Of a DNA stretch of 64,000 bases, positions 44,546-53,874 are shown piece after piece. The first letter of the stretch is position 1. The number at the start of each line of letters is the position of its first letter. The position numbers were made by a program, and so were the translations under genes. The stretch is from positions 2,914,001 through 2,978,000 of the forward strand of contig NC_013743.1 of assembly GCF_000025325.1 (NCBI RefSeq), read 5' to 3'. The notes beneath the pieces are model-generated. The model saw only the letters and a list, made by a program, of their open reading frames with translations, did not search any database and had not been told where the DNA came from. This DNA comes from Haloterrigena turkmenica DSM 5511. GTDB taxonomy: Archaea; Halobacteriota; Halobacteria; Halobacteriales; Natrialbaceae.

Positions 44546-44958
44546 ATGCTGAGTCCGAACTCCCTGAGGTCGTCTTTGCCCTGGTCGGTCACCATCTCGA
44601 CGGTCCACTCCGGACTCCAGACGAGCCGCAACTCGACGTCCTCGACGCCGTCGACGGCGGCGACCGCGGCTTCGACCTCCTCCGTGAGCATGTCTCGAGC
44701 GGGACAGCCCGAGTACGTCAGCGTCATGTCGACGGTCGCGACCCCGTCGGCGACGTCGACGCCGTAGATCAGTCCGAGATCGACGATGCTGATCGGCATC
44801 TCGGGGTCTTCGATCCCGTAGAGGACGTCCCACACGTCGGCCGCGAGGCCGGTCGCGTCGTCGCCGGTCGCGGGGAGGTCGGCCGTCGACTCCCCTTCGC
44901 GGTAGTCGGTGTAGGCACAGGGCGTGGCGTCGGTGTCGTCCGGAATATTGCTACTCAT
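44542..44958 (-). CDS. paaD: Phenylacetyl-CoA epoxidase subunit PaaD (DUF59/MIP18-like)
   Basis: 138 residues from ATG 44958, overlapping the PaaC stop (TGATG). DUF59 core: DVLYGIEDPEMPISIVDLGLIYGVDV...VDMTLTYSGCPARDMLTEEVEAA. The conserved Cys of SGCPARD is the assembly-type cysteine. PaaD supports assembly of the di-iron epoxidase. It lacks the zinc ribbon, which follows as a separate gene. An upstream GTG at 44961 is the alternative start. Confidence 0.92.
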   Translation of the reverse strand: MSSNIPDDTDATPCAYTDYREGESTADLPATGDDATGLAADVWDVLYGIEDPEMPISIVDLGLIYGVDVADGVATVDMTLTYSGCPARDMLTEEVEAAVAAVDGVEDVELRLVWSPEWTVEMVTDQGKDDLREFGLSI

Positions 44959-45830
44959 CACTCTGGTTTGTCCATGATTCTGGTCGTCTCGGTGCGCCCG
45001 AGTTCGCGGTAGGTGTGGGTGAATTCATCGTAGAGGTCGAACCACGCGTCGGTGTGGGTTCCGTCGCGACCGCGCTCCTCGGGGAGCATGTCCCCGGTCA
45101 CTTCGAACTCGAACTCGTCGGTATCGCCGCCCGTGCGCCCGTCCACCGGCAGCTCGAGGTCGAGCGACTCGAGGTACGGGACGACGATCGACAGCCACTC
45201 CTCGCCGAGTTCCTCGAGGGTCGCGTCGCGAAGCCCGAGGTCGACGATATCGTCTTCGACGTCGGGGTCGACGGGTTCGAAGAGCGTGAACGCGTACGGG
45301 AACAGCCGATCGAGCGCGTCCTGCAGGCGTTCGCGACCCTCGCCGTCGTCGGCGAGCCGCTCCAGCCAGTTCTGGGCGTGCTCGAGGTGGTACTCCTCCT
45401 CGCTTCGGATCTTGCCGACGCGGTCGGCGATCTTCGGGTGCGCGGAGTCGACGAGCGCCTCGAGCCGGAGGTCCTCGGCGACGTCGTAGAGGTACGATCG
45501 GAGGACGGCGTCGGCCCAGTCGCCCTCCTCGAAGGGGAGTTCGACCAGCGTGCTGTGCCGGAAGTCGCCGGGATCGCGCTCGTAGACGAGGTCTCGCTCC
45601 TCGAGGCCGACGTCGCCGAGGACGTCGTACCACAGGCGGGCGTGGCCGAGTTCGTCCTGGGCGTTGTTCGCCAGCGCGAGGTCCGACTCGAGGCTGGGCG
45701 CGCGGACCTGCCACTCGGTGTAGCGCTCGGCCAGCACGAACTCGTCGTCGGCCAGCCGCTTCAGGAGCGTCTCGAGGGCCGTCCGCTCGCGCTCGTCGAG
45801 TTCGTCGGGGTTCTCGAGGTTCGCCGCCAT
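44958..45830 (-). CDS. paaC: Phenylacetyl-CoA epoxidase subunit PaaC
   Basis: 290 residues. Ferritin-like four-helix protein with NNAQDELGHARLWYDVLG, DVAEDLRLEALVD and EEYHLEHAQNWLERLADD, the degenerate ligand set of the structural partner of PaaA. The ATG overlaps the PaaB stop by one base (TGATG). It forms the PaaAC core complex in the cytoplasm. Confidence 0.93.
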   Translation of the reverse strand: MAANLENPDELDERERTALETLLKRLADDEFVLAERYTEWQVRAPSLESDLALANNAQDELGHARLWYDVLGDVGLEERDLVYERDPGDFRHSTLVELPFEEGDWADAVLRSYLYDVAEDLRLEALVDSAHPKIADRVGKIRSEEEYHLEHAQNWLERLADDGEGRERLQDALDRLFPYAFTLFEPVDPDVEDDIVDLGLRDATLEELGEEWLSIVVPYLESLDLELPVDGRTGGDTDEFEFEVTGDMLPEERGRDGTHTDAWFDLYDEFTHTYRELGRTETTRIMDKPE

Positions 45831-46147
45831 CAGTCGTCACCCCGCTGTCGTTCGGCGGTCGCCTGTTCGTCTTCGGACTCGACGACCTCGCTCGCGTCCG
45901 TGCCGGTCGTGTTGTACGCGGTCGCCCACCGGTAGCTCTTGTCGGTCGTCCCGCCGAACGCGACGTCTTCGGAGTCGATCTCGCCGATCTCCTCCCGCGG
46001 AACGACCCAGAGGCTGTTGGTCGGCTTGCGCCGACCGTGCTGGATGGCCGCGAACTGCCTGGCCATCTCGCGGTCCGACGCGTGGACGTTACCGCAGTGC
46101 GTGTGATACTGGCCGGTTTTCTCCTGGCGGAATACTTCCCAGATCAT
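45830..46147 (-). CDS. paaB: Phenylacetyl-CoA epoxidase subunit PaaB
   Basis: 105 residues starting MIWEVFRQEKTGQYHTHCGNVHAS, the typical PaaB fold, then NSLWVVPREEIGEI and DKSYRWATAY. It bridges PaaAC dimers. Follows paaA after 2 nt. An acidic tail extends the usual 95-residue family length slightly. Confidence 0.94.
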   Translation of the reverse strand: MIWEVFRQEKTGQYHTHCGNVHASDREMARQFAAIQHGRRKPTNSLWVVPREEIGEIDSEDVAFGGTTDKSYRWATAYNTTGTDASEVVESEDEQATAERQRGDD

Positions 46148-46149
46148 GG

Positions 46150-47091
46150 TCAGTCGGCCGCCTGCGGCGCGTGGCCGCCGGCGGCGGAAGCGTCTCCTTC
46201 GATCGTGTCACGGACCCACTGAACGGCCTCCTGTGCGGCCTTGCGGCCGTTGATCTGATCCAGACCGGGTTCGTAGTCGTTCTTCGCGATTGTGAAGAAC
46301 TCGTCCCAGTCGAGGTCGTCCTCCTCGACCTCGTAGGTGCCGTCGTCCCGCTCGCGAATCCGGGGCTCGTCGGGGATCTCGAGGCCGTACTTTCGGGCCT
46401 TGGGGATGTACTGATCGAGGAACGCGTTGCGCAGTTGGTCGTTGGACTGCTGTTTGAGCCCCACCGAGGTCGCGAAGTCGTGGTGGGTGCTCTTGTCGTC
46501 GGTCGGACCGAAGAACTGGATGATGCGGGGCCACCACCCCTCGAAGGCCTCCTGAGTCATCCGCTGTTCCTTCTTCGACCCCGACATGAGTTCCGCGAGG
46601 ATGTCCTCGCCGTGTTTGACGTGGAACCCCTCCTCGAAACACACCTTGTCCATCGCGTGGGCGTACGGCTCCCAGCTGGTCCGTCGGAGCGTCGCCTGAC
46701 GACGCATCGCCGCGCCATCGACGAAGAAGGCGATCATCGGCGTCTCGACCCAGCTCTCCATCGGATAGTGGAAGCAGTTTAAGAACTTCCCGTCGCCGTT
46801 GGCGAGGTCGTCCAGCATCTCCTCGCGCGTCTTGACTCCCAGCGACTCGGCGGCGCGGTAGAGCAGCTGTCCGTGACCGATCTCGTCTTGCACCTTCGCG
46901 GAGAACGCCAGCTTGCGGTCGATGCTCGGCGCCTGGCGGATGAACGGGCGCTCGAGGTACGCGCCCATGATCTCGCTGTTCGCGTGGAACTCGATCATCC
47001 GCGTGGCCGCTTTCCGGTACTCCTCGGGGAGGTCGTCGGCGGGGCTGAACTCCCGCGGCCCCGCGCGTTCTTTCGCTGTTTCCAGGTCCAT
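46150..47091 (-). CDS. paaA: Phenylacetyl-CoA epoxidase catalytic subunit PaaA
   Basis: 313 residues. Di-iron ligands in the ferritin-like order: Glu in EFHANSE, then QDEIGHGQ (E-x2-H) and CFEEGFHVKHGE (E and E-x2-H). Catalyses epoxidation of the CoA-activated ring with O2. First gene of the operon paaABCD plus zinc ribbon, divergent from a Bat-type regulator. The C-terminus is Ala/Gly-rich. No PaaE reductase is in the window, so electrons must come from elsewhere. Confidence 0.95.
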   Translation of the reverse strand: MDLETAKERAGPREFSPADDLPEEYRKAATRMIEFHANSEIMGAYLERPFIRQAPSIDRKLAFSAKVQDEIGHGQLLYRAAESLGVKTREEMLDDLANGDGKFLNCFHYPMESWVETPMIAFFVDGAAMRRQATLRRTSWEPYAHAMDKVCFEEGFHVKHGEDILAELMSGSKKEQRMTQEAFEGWWPRIIQFFGPTDDKSTHHDFATSVGLKQQSNDQLRNAFLDQYIPKARKYGLEIPDEPRIRERDDGTYEVEEDDLDWDEFFTIAKNDYEPGLDQINGRKAAQEAVQWVRDTIEGDASAAGGHAPQAAD

Positions 47092-47190
47092 CGTTTCATC
47101 CGAATGAACGCTGGATAGACCCTTATGGGTTGACCGCCGTATAACGCGGTTTTAAATACTGGTGGGTGGTAACGGGGGACATATCTCGTT

Positions 47191-47829
47191 ATGATCGACG
47201 AATGTCTCGCGGTCGAATTCCGCGTTCAGAACGACGATTGTCCGCTTTCGGAGGCGACGCGGGAAGTCGACGTCGAGATCGGTGCGCAGCCGCCACAGCA
47301 CCGCAGCGACGGCTACGATCTCCTCAAGTTCAGTTCGCCCAAGAGCGACCGGCTCACTCGATTACTCGACGACGACGACCGGATCTCGTACCTGCACGTC
47401 TCGCGGACAGACGGGCGCTATCGGTACCGCTGCCTGTCGAAAGAGCCCTGTGTCGTCCACCGACTGATCGACGGCGGACTCATCGTCGAGACGCTGCGAT
47501 ACCGCGACGGCGCGGCGATGATCTTCGGCGCGGTCGTCGGCCGCGACGTCCTCAAGGGCGTCATGGAGGCCGCCGGCGAGACCGTCGGGGTCACGCTCGA
47601 GCGCGTCTATCCCCTGCAGGCCGAAGCGAAGGAATCCCCCGGCCACCGATGGGACCTCACGCCGGCCCAGGAGGAGTGCCTTCGGACGGCCCTCGAGATG
47701 GGGTACTTCACCATCCCCCGGAACGCCTCGTCGGAGGCGGTCGCCGACGAGCTCGGGATCAGTAAATCGGCGTTTCTCGAGCGGCTCCGACGTGGCGAGG
47801 CGGCGCTGTTTCGCCAGATCTTCAGCTGA
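47191..47829 (+). CDS. Bat-type HTH-10 transcriptional regulator
   Basis: 212 residues. The C-terminal HTH-10 region is clear (WDLTPAQEECLRTALEMGYFTIPRNASSEAVADELGISKSAFLERLRRGE, about 155-205). The N-terminal part lacks an obvious GAF/PAS motif and resembles the Bat sensor-less group. It is divergent from paaA with 99 nt between, and a TTTTAAATA TATA box (about 47150-47158) serves it. It is the obvious candidate activator of the paa operon. Confidence 0.88.
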   Translation: MIDECLAVEFRVQNDDCPLSEATREVDVEIGAQPPQHRSDGYDLLKFSSPKSDRLTRLLDDDDRISYLHVSRTDGRYRYRCLSKEPCVVHRLIDGGLIVETLRYRDGAAMIFGAVVGRDVLKGVMEAAGETVGVTLERVYPLQAEAKESPGHRWDLTPAQEECLRTALEMGYFTIPRNASSEAVADELGISKSAFLERLRRGEAALFRQIFS

Positions 47830-47875
47830 GATTCCGCCGCTAGATACTTTTACCTCCGTATCGGTGTGATACCGT

Positions 47876-48268
47876 ATGGCAGACATCGAAACGGTTCGTC
47901 GGCGCATCGAGAGCGACGCCTACTGCGAGACCCTCGGAATCGAACTCGTCCACCTCGAGCCGGGGACCGCGAGCACCCGCCTCGAAGTGAGCGAGGAGCT
48001 GACGAACTTCCACGGCACGCCCCACGGCGGGGCGATCTACTCGCTGGCCGACGCGGCCTTCGCCGCGGCGTCGAACTCCTACGGGGAGACCGCGGTCGCA
48101 CTGGAGACGAACGTCTCGTACCTCGAAGCCGTCGAGGTCGGCGCCGTCCTCACCGCGACCGCGGCGGAGACCCACGGCGGCGGTCGGACGGCCGAGTACG
48201 AGGTCGTCGTCACGGACGAGGCCGACGATCGAATCGCGACGTTTCGAGGACGCGTCTACAAACCGTGA
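47876..48268 (+). CDS. paaI: PaaI family hotdog thioesterase (2 of 3)
   Basis: 130 residues. Catalytic block LTNFHGTPHGGAIYSLADAAFAAASN with the usual Asn/His-x3-HGG arrangement. Typical PaaI length. Follows the Bat-type regulator after 46 nt and may share its transcript. Acts on stalled acyl-CoA in the phenylacetate pathway. Confidence 0.9.
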   Translation: MADIETVRRRIESDAYCETLGIELVHLEPGTASTRLEVSEELTNFHGTPHGGAIYSLADAAFAAASNSYGETAVALETNVSYLEAVEVGAVLTATAAETHGGGRTAEYEVVVTDEADDRIATFRGRVYKP

Positions 48269-48345
48269 CCGGCCGTCGATTCGAGGCCGACGAGACGAAA
48301 TCGCTGTGAACGTATCGCTCCGCCGAAAGCGCGTCCGAGCGTCGA

Positions 48346-49068
48346 TTACGCGGTGACGCCCAGATACCGATCGAGGATCTCGTCGTTCGCCTCGAGATCC
48401 TCGGCGGTCCCCTCGTAGACGATCTCGCCCTGGTTGATGACGTAGTTCCGGTCCGCGAGCTCGAGGCAGACGTGGACGTTCTGCTCGACGAGCAAGACGG
48501 TGATGCCCCGGTCGTTGAGTTCGCGAACGATGTCCATCACGTCCTGAACGATGTACGGCGCGAGCCCCTCGGTCGGCTCGTCGAGCAGGATGAGATCGGC
48601 GCCGCCGACGAGCGCGCGGGCGATCGCTAACATCTGCTGTTCGCCGCCAGACAGGGACGAGCCGGCGTTCTCCGTCCGCGCGTTCAGGTTCTCGAACATC
48701 TCGAGGGCTTCCTCGATCGACAGCGAATCGACGTCCGACGCGCCGCCGTGGTCGGCGATCTGCAGGTTCTCCCGAACGGTCAGTTCGGGGAAGATCTGGC
48801 GCTCCTCGGGGACGAGCGCGAGCCCGCGCGTGACCGTCTCCGTCGCGTCGAGCATCGAAATATCCTCGCCTCGATAGCGGACGGTGCCGCTCGTCGGATT
48901 GAGAATGCCCATGATCGTCCGCAGCGTCGTCGTCTTGCCGGCGCCGTTGCGGCCCACCAGCGAGACGATCTCGCCTTCGTCGATCGAGAGCGATAGCTCG
49001 CGAAGCACCTGCGTGTCCCCGTATCCCGAATCGACCGCGTCGACCGAGAGCAGCGGTTCGGCGCTCAT
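48346..49068 (-). CDS. livF: Branched-chain amino acid-type ABC transporter ATP-binding protein LivF
   Basis: 240 residues. Walker A GRNGAGKTT (about 38-46), LSGGEQQML signature (about 140-148), Walker B LILLDEPTEGLAP. The LivF-type NVHVCLELADRNYVINQGEIVYEG is present. Overlaps livG by 4 nt, ending a livK-HM-G-F operon. Confidence 0.93.
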   Translation of the reverse strand: MSAEPLLSVDAVDSGYGDTQVLRELSLSIDEGEIVSLVGRNGAGKTTTLRTIMGILNPTSGTVRYRGEDISMLDATETVTRGLALVPEERQIFPELTVRENLQIADHGGASDVDSLSIEEALEMFENLNARTENAGSSLSGGEQQMLAIARALVGGADLILLDEPTEGLAPYIVQDVMDIVRELNDRGITVLLVEQNVHVCLELADRNYVINQGEIVYEGTAEDLEANDEILDRYLGVTA

Positions 49069-49865
49069 TCCATCATCCCCCCGAGATAGGCGTCCTGGAC
49101 GTCCCGATTCGCGGCGATTTCGTCGGGCGTCCCCTCCGCGAGGATCTGCCCGCGATTCAACACGGTGATGCGGTCAGAGAGTTCCATGACGAGTTCGATG
49201 TCGTGTTCGATGAGCAGCAACGTCTGGTCGACCAGCACGTCTTCGATCAGTTCGATCGTCTCCTGGGTCTCCTCGACGCTCATGCCGGCGGTCGGCTCGT
49301 CGAACAGCACCAGGTCGGGCTCGGTCGCGAGGACGACGCCGATCTCGAGGCGTCGCTTGTCGCCGTACGCGAGCGCGTTCGCCTCCTCGTCGGCGACGTC
49401 GCTCAGTCCGATGCGCTCGAGGATCCGGTCGGTCCGGTCGTTCATCCCCTTGTACCGGTCGGTCGGTTTGAACAGCGATTCGACGAACCCGTACCGATCG
49501 CGGTCGATCGACTGGGCCGCCAACCTGACGTTCTCGCGGACGCTGAGTCCGCCGAAGATATTCGAGATCTGGAACGAGCGGCCGATGCCGCGGCGGACGC
49601 GTTCCGCTGGCGAGAGCGTCGTGATGTCCTCGCCGTCGAAGTAGATCCGCCCGTCGGTGACTGGCAGTGCGCCGGTGACGAGGTTGAACAGCGTGGTCTT
49701 TCCCGCGCCGTTCGGGCCGATGATACTGCGGAACTCGCCGCGTTCGACCGTCAGATCGACGCGATCGGTCGCGGTGAACTGCCCGAATTTCTTGACCAAC
49801 TCGTCCGTTCGGAGGATCGTCTCGTCCGTGACTCGCTCGTCCGTTTCGATCGGTTCCGTAGCCAT
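49065..49865 (-). CDS. livG: Branched-chain amino acid-type ABC transporter ATP-binding protein LivG
   Basis: 266 residues. Walker A GPNGAGKTT (about 54-62), GIGRSFQISNIFGGLSVREN Q-loop segment, LAYGDKRRLEIGVVLATEPDLVLFDEPTAGMSVEE (signature and Walker B). LivG-type C-terminus (LAEGTPDEIAANRDVQDAYLGG). Its start overlaps the stop of the permease gene. Confidence 0.94.
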   Translation of the reverse strand: MATEPIETDERVTDETILRTDELVKKFGQFTATDRVDLTVERGEFRSIIGPNGAGKTTLFNLVTGALPVTDGRIYFDGEDITTLSPAERVRRGIGRSFQISNIFGGLSVRENVRLAAQSIDRDRYGFVESLFKPTDRYKGMNDRTDRILERIGLSDVADEEANALAYGDKRRLEIGVVLATEPDLVLFDEPTAGMSVEETQETIELIEDVLVDQTLLLIEHDIELVMELSDRITVLNRGQILAEGTPDEIAANRDVQDAYLGGMME

Positions 49866-51823
49866 CAGTCGTCACCTCTCATGTGCGAATCGTCCGGCGT
49901 CGGTTCCGCACCCGGACCGGAGTCCCTCGTCACGAGGGGTTTGAGCCGCGCCGGAAGCGAGACCAGTCCGCGCGGGAGGAAGATCACGAACAGGAGGAAA
50001 AGCGTCCCGAGCACCAGTCGCCACCGCGGCGTGAAGTCGGTGAGGATCTCCTCGAGGCCGAAGAACACGGTCGATCCGACGATCGGTCCGTAGAGCGTCC
50101 CCATCCCGCCGAGGATGACCATCACGATCACCTCGCCGGAGTGGAGCCAGTAGGCGAACGAGGGCGCCGCGTACCCCGAGTTGAGCGTGAAGAGCCCGCC
50201 GGCCAGACCGGCCAGCGCCCCGCTGACAACGAACGCGCGGCGTTTGTACCGCGTCGTCTCGTAGCCGAGGAACGTCGCTCGCTGTTCGTTCTCGCGGATC
50301 GACTTGAGGACCGACCCGAACGGCGAGTTGAGCATTCGTCGGGTGAGGAGGAACGACCCGATCAGGGCCGCCAGCGCGATGTAGTAGAACAGCGACTGCC
50401 CGGTCAGGGCGACCGGACCGAGGAAGAGTCCGATCTCGTCGAGCGCGATTCCCACCCCGGCGATCCCGTAGTACGTCGAGATGCCGAACAGCCCCTCGGA
50501 GCCGCCGGTGATCTCGAGTCGATACAGCATGTTGTAGAACAGTTCGGCGAAGCCGAGGGTGATCATCGCGAAGTAGACGCCGGAGACGCGGATCGAGAGG
50601 TAGCCGACGACCCACGCGATGGCTGCGGAAATGACGATCGCGAGGCCGATCGCGACGAACGCCGACTGACTCACGTGTAGTAACACGATCGCGACGGCGT
50701 ACGCGCCGAGCCCGTAGAACAGCGCGTGACCGAGCGAGACCAGTCCGGTGTACCCCATCACGAAGTCCAGACTGAGCGCGAACAGCGCCCAGACGAGGAT
50801 CTCGATCGCGAGCGTGACCGTATACGTCGAATAGAACGTCCCCGCCCCGAGCGGGAGCAGGGCGAGTAGCCCGACCGCCGCGAGTCCGACCCACTTGCGG
50901 GTCCGATCGTCGAGGACGCCGCCGGACCCGGTCAGCAGTTCGCCGCCCTCTTCTTCCATCTCGACGCCGAACAGTCCGCGGGGCCGGACGAGGAGAATAC
51001 TGATCATCAGCAGGAAGATCACCATTCCCTCGAGGATCGGCGCGTACGTCCGCAGGAGCGTCTGAATGATGCCGACGAGGAGCCCGCCGGCGACGGCCCC
51101 TTTGAAGCTGCCCAGGCCGCCGAGGACGACGATGACGAACGCCGGAATGATGACCGACATCCCCATCTCGGGGCTGACCGTTTGGTAGCCGCCGAGGATG
51201 ATCCCGGCGACCGCGGCGAGCGCCGCCCCCATTCCGAAAACCAGCGAGTAGTACCGGTCGATATCGATGCCGAGGTTCCGGACCATCTGCCGGTCCTGGG
51301 AACCCGCACGAATGATCAGACCGTACTTCGTGTACTCGAGCATCGCCCAGACGGAGAGCGCCATCGCGGCGCCGAAGACGATGACGAACACGTTGTACAC
51401 GCTGGCGTTGAGTCCGATGACGTCGATCGTTCCCGAGAGGATCGCCGGGGTCGGGAGGTTGACGTTGCCGGGCTCCCAGATCAGGTAAATCAGGTCGTTG
51501 ATGACCAGTACCAGCCCGAACGTCAACAGAATGTGGTACAGCGGGTTCCGTCCGTACAACGGTCGCACCGTGAACCGTTCGATCGCGACGCCGAGGATAC
51601 CGACGAGCAGCGGTGCGACGAACAACGCGGCGAAAAACGCCGTTCCGCCGAACGGCGTGATCAGCGCCAGGGCGAAGTACGCTCCCAGCGCGAACAGCTC
51701 GCCGTGAGCGAAGTTGATGACGTGCATGACGCCGAAGATGACCGACAGGCCGGCGGCTAAGAGGACGTACACCACGCCGATCGTCAACCCGTCTACCAGT
51801 TGTTGTAAGATTCCACCAATCAT
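49865..51823 (-). CDS. livHM: Fused permease LivH-LivM of a branched-chain amino acid-type ABC importer
   Basis: 652 residues made of LivH (about 1-290; QLVDGLTIGVVYVLLAAGLSVIFGVMHVINFAHGE) joined to LivM (about 315-640; ALSLDFVMGYTGLVSLGHALFYGLGAYAVA). The linker has GVEMEEEGGELLTGSGG. Normally separate genes, here one polypeptide giving both membrane subunits. Around sixteen membrane helices. In this setting the importer may take up an aromatic acid rather than branched-chain amino acids. Confidence 0.9.
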   Translation of the reverse strand: MIGGILQQLVDGLTIGVVYVLLAAGLSVIFGVMHVINFAHGELFALGAYFALALITPFGGTAFFAALFVAPLLVGILGVAIERFTVRPLYGRNPLYHILLTFGLVLVINDLIYLIWEPGNVNLPTPAILSGTIDVIGLNASVYNVFVIVFGAAMALSVWAMLEYTKYGLIIRAGSQDRQMVRNLGIDIDRYYSLVFGMGAALAAVAGIILGGYQTVSPEMGMSVIIPAFVIVVLGGLGSFKGAVAGGLLVGIIQTLLRTYAPILEGMVIFLLMISILLVRPRGLFGVEMEEEGGELLTGSGGVLDDRTRKWVGLAAVGLLALLPLGAGTFYSTYTVTLAIEILVWALFALSLDFVMGYTGLVSLGHALFYGLGAYAVAIVLLHVSQSAFVAIGLAIVISAAIAWVVGYLSIRVSGVYFAMITLGFAELFYNMLYRLEITGGSEGLFGISTYYGIAGVGIALDEIGLFLGPVALTGQSLFYYIALAALIGSFLLTRRMLNSPFGSVLKSIRENEQRATFLGYETTRYKRRAFVVSGALAGLAGGLFTLNSGYAAPSFAYWLHSGEVIVMVILGGMGTLYGPIVGSTVFFGLEEILTDFTPRWRLVLGTLFLLFVIFLPRGLVSLPARLKPLVTRDSGPGAEPTPDDSHMRGDD

Positions 51824-51854
51824 TGGTTATCGAACGGCGTTTTCCATGAGCGTG

Positions 51855-53120
51855 TTACAGTTCACAGCCGGTTTCCTCGCAGTCGGGTGCGGCCTCTTCG
51901 CCGGAGAGTTGGGTCAGGAGTTCGACGTCGGCGAGCTCCCCGGAGTCCGGTTCGACGCACTCGCCCATCCAGACCGGATTCATCGCCTGCTGGTCGCACT
52001 TCCGGAACCGGTTGGGACCGAAGATCGTGTCGTGTTCCATGCCCGAGAGCGACTCCCTGACCGTCGTGGGATCGCGCGACCCCGCCTCGCGGATGCCGTT
52101 GGCGACCATGCGGATCGATTCGTAGCCGACGCGCGAGAAGTTGTCCGGCGGGGCGTCGTACTCGCTTTCGTAGGCCTGGACGAACTCCTGGTTGTCTCCG
52201 GTTTCGATCTCCGGAACGTATCGAACACCGCTGTAGGTGTTGTACACACCCTCTCCGCCGCCCGCCCGTACGGCTCGGAACGAACCGGTCGTCGTCACGA
52301 TGGGGATCTCGTCCGGCAGGCCGCGCGAACTGGCCTGCGAGAGGAAAATCGCGAGGTCGGCACCGGTCATCCCCACGACGAGCGCGTCGGCCTCGTCACT
52401 GACGTCCGAAATCTGACTGATGAACGCCTCGAAGTTCGTCGAGCCCTGATCCGACCTGGTTACGTTGACCCGCTCGTAGGAGTCGCTAGTGGACTCCATT
52501 CGCGTCTCGACCTCGTTCAGTACCGACTCGCCGTACGCGTAGTCCGCGATGTGATAGACGATCTGATCGCCGAGTTCGTCGGCGGTCCACTGGGCCATCA
52601 CCTCCGCGATCTGTGCGGTGCTCGTCTCGAACCGAAACACGTACTCGTTGCAGTTCTCGCCGGTGATCGAGATATCCGCCGCTCCCGGCGTGTAGACGAC
52701 TTCGTTATCGGCGACGAAACTGTTGATCGCGAGCGCGGCCGAACTCGAGATACAGCCGCTGATGAACTGTGCGCCGTCGGATTGGACCGCCTGCTGGGCC
52801 TGCTGGGTCGCCGTCGCCGGGTCGAGTTGCGTATCGTACTCCTCGTGTTCGATCGTGAAGTCGTACTCATCGCTGTCGTTGATCTGCTGGATCGCCAGTT
52901 CGGTTCCCTGATAGTGTTCCTTCGCGAGAGCGCTAAACTCGCCTGTCCTCGGCTCGAGAACGCCGAACTGGACCGTGTCGAAGTTCTCGTCGTCTCCGCC
53001 ACCCAACTCGTCCGGATCGCCGACGCAGCCGGCCAATCCGGATATCCCGATCGTACCGCCAGCGGTAATTGCCTTTAGTAAATCACGCCTCCGGCCACGC
53101 GGCCTGTTATCTCGAGCCAT
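51855..53120 (-). CDS. livK: Periplasmic-type substrate-binding lipoprotein LivK
   Basis: 421 residues. Tat signal RRRDLLK (about 10-16) and lipobox GLAGC (Cys-32), so it is exported folded and lipid-anchored. The type I periplasmic-binding fold follows (VQFGVLEPRTGEFSALAKEHYQGTELAIQQIND, YTPGAADISITG, VVGMTGADLAIFLSQASSRG). C-terminal Cys-rich tail (CEETGCEL). First gene of the importer operon. Ligand not known; aromatic-acid binding is a plausible inference from context. Confidence 0.92.
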   Translation of the reverse strand: MARDNRPRGRRRDLLKAITAGGTIGISGLAGCVGDPDELGGGDDENFDTVQFGVLEPRTGEFSALAKEHYQGTELAIQQINDSDEYDFTIEHEEYDTQLDPATATQQAQQAVQSDGAQFISGCISSSAALAINSFVADNEVVYTPGAADISITGENCNEYVFRFETSTAQIAEVMAQWTADELGDQIVYHIADYAYGESVLNEVETRMESTSDSYERVNVTRSDQGSTNFEAFISQISDVSDEADALVVGMTGADLAIFLSQASSRGLPDEIPIVTTTGSFRAVRAGGGEGVYNTYSGVRYVPEIETGDNQEFVQAYESEYDAPPDNFSRVGYESIRMVANGIREAGSRDPTTVRESLSGMEHDTIFGPNRFRKCDQQAMNPVWMGECVEPDSGELADVELLTQLSGEEAAPDCEETGCEL

Positions 53121-53332
53121 ACCTTCAGTAGATTACATCATCCTATAAAAATCGACCCCGTTTTATGGCGGTTTTATACACGCCGTCCCCGATGTCCGGA
53201 GACTATCCTCGACGCCCGGCGGTTCCGTTCTCGGTCACAACCGGAGAACGGACGACTGAGGTGTCCGCTCGGACGACTCGATGCGCGGGAACGAACCGGA
53301 AGATTATGTGTATTGGTATCTATTCTCAAGAT

Positions 53333-53728
53333 ATGTTTCGGATACTGGTGGGACTCGATACCGACGAAAATCGCGCGCGAGCGCAGGCGTCGATGATCGA
53401 ATCGCTCCCCGGTTCGACCGACGAGATCACGGCCGTTCTCGCGCACGTGTTCCAGGAGAACCCCGAGGGGCGATCGGTCCAGCAACTCGCCGGCGTCCGC
53501 CAGGTCGCTACGGCCTTCGACGAGAGCGGCGTCGACTACGAGTACTACGAGACGAGCGGTGACCCGGTGTCGGAGCTCATCGCGGCGGCCGACGAGATGG
53601 ACGTCGACATGATCTGTCTCGCCGGCCGGAAACGGACGCCGACGGGGAAGGTGCTCTTCGGGAGCGTGACCCAGTCGGTCATCCTCGGAACCGACAGGCC
53701 CGTCGTCACCGTCAGCCCCGAGGAGTGA
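53333..53728 (+). CDS. Universal stress protein (UspA)
   Basis: 131 residues from ATG 53333 (MFRILVGLDTDENRARAQ). USP fold with the ATP-type motif near the end: GRKRTPTGKVLFGSVTQSVI, a G-x2-G-x9-S/T pattern. Divergent from livK. Frames upstream of 53333 are not conserved in character. Role in stress is general. Confidence 0.88.
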   Translation: MFRILVGLDTDENRARAQASMIESLPGSTDEITAVLAHVFQENPEGRSVQQLAGVRQVATAFDESGVDYEYYETSGDPVSELIAAADEMDVDMICLAGRKRTPTGKVLFGSVTQSVILGTDRPVVTVSPEE

Positions 53729-53874
53729 CCCGCCGATCGTCGTCCGACCCGCAACGGCGAACGGGAATGGTGGCTCGAGGAGATCCCCCACTCTCCCGGC
53801 GCGGGATAACTACCGCAAATATACGGGGTGTGGTATTGTGGGTCTAGGGTGCCTCGGTTTCGGACGCGAACGTC

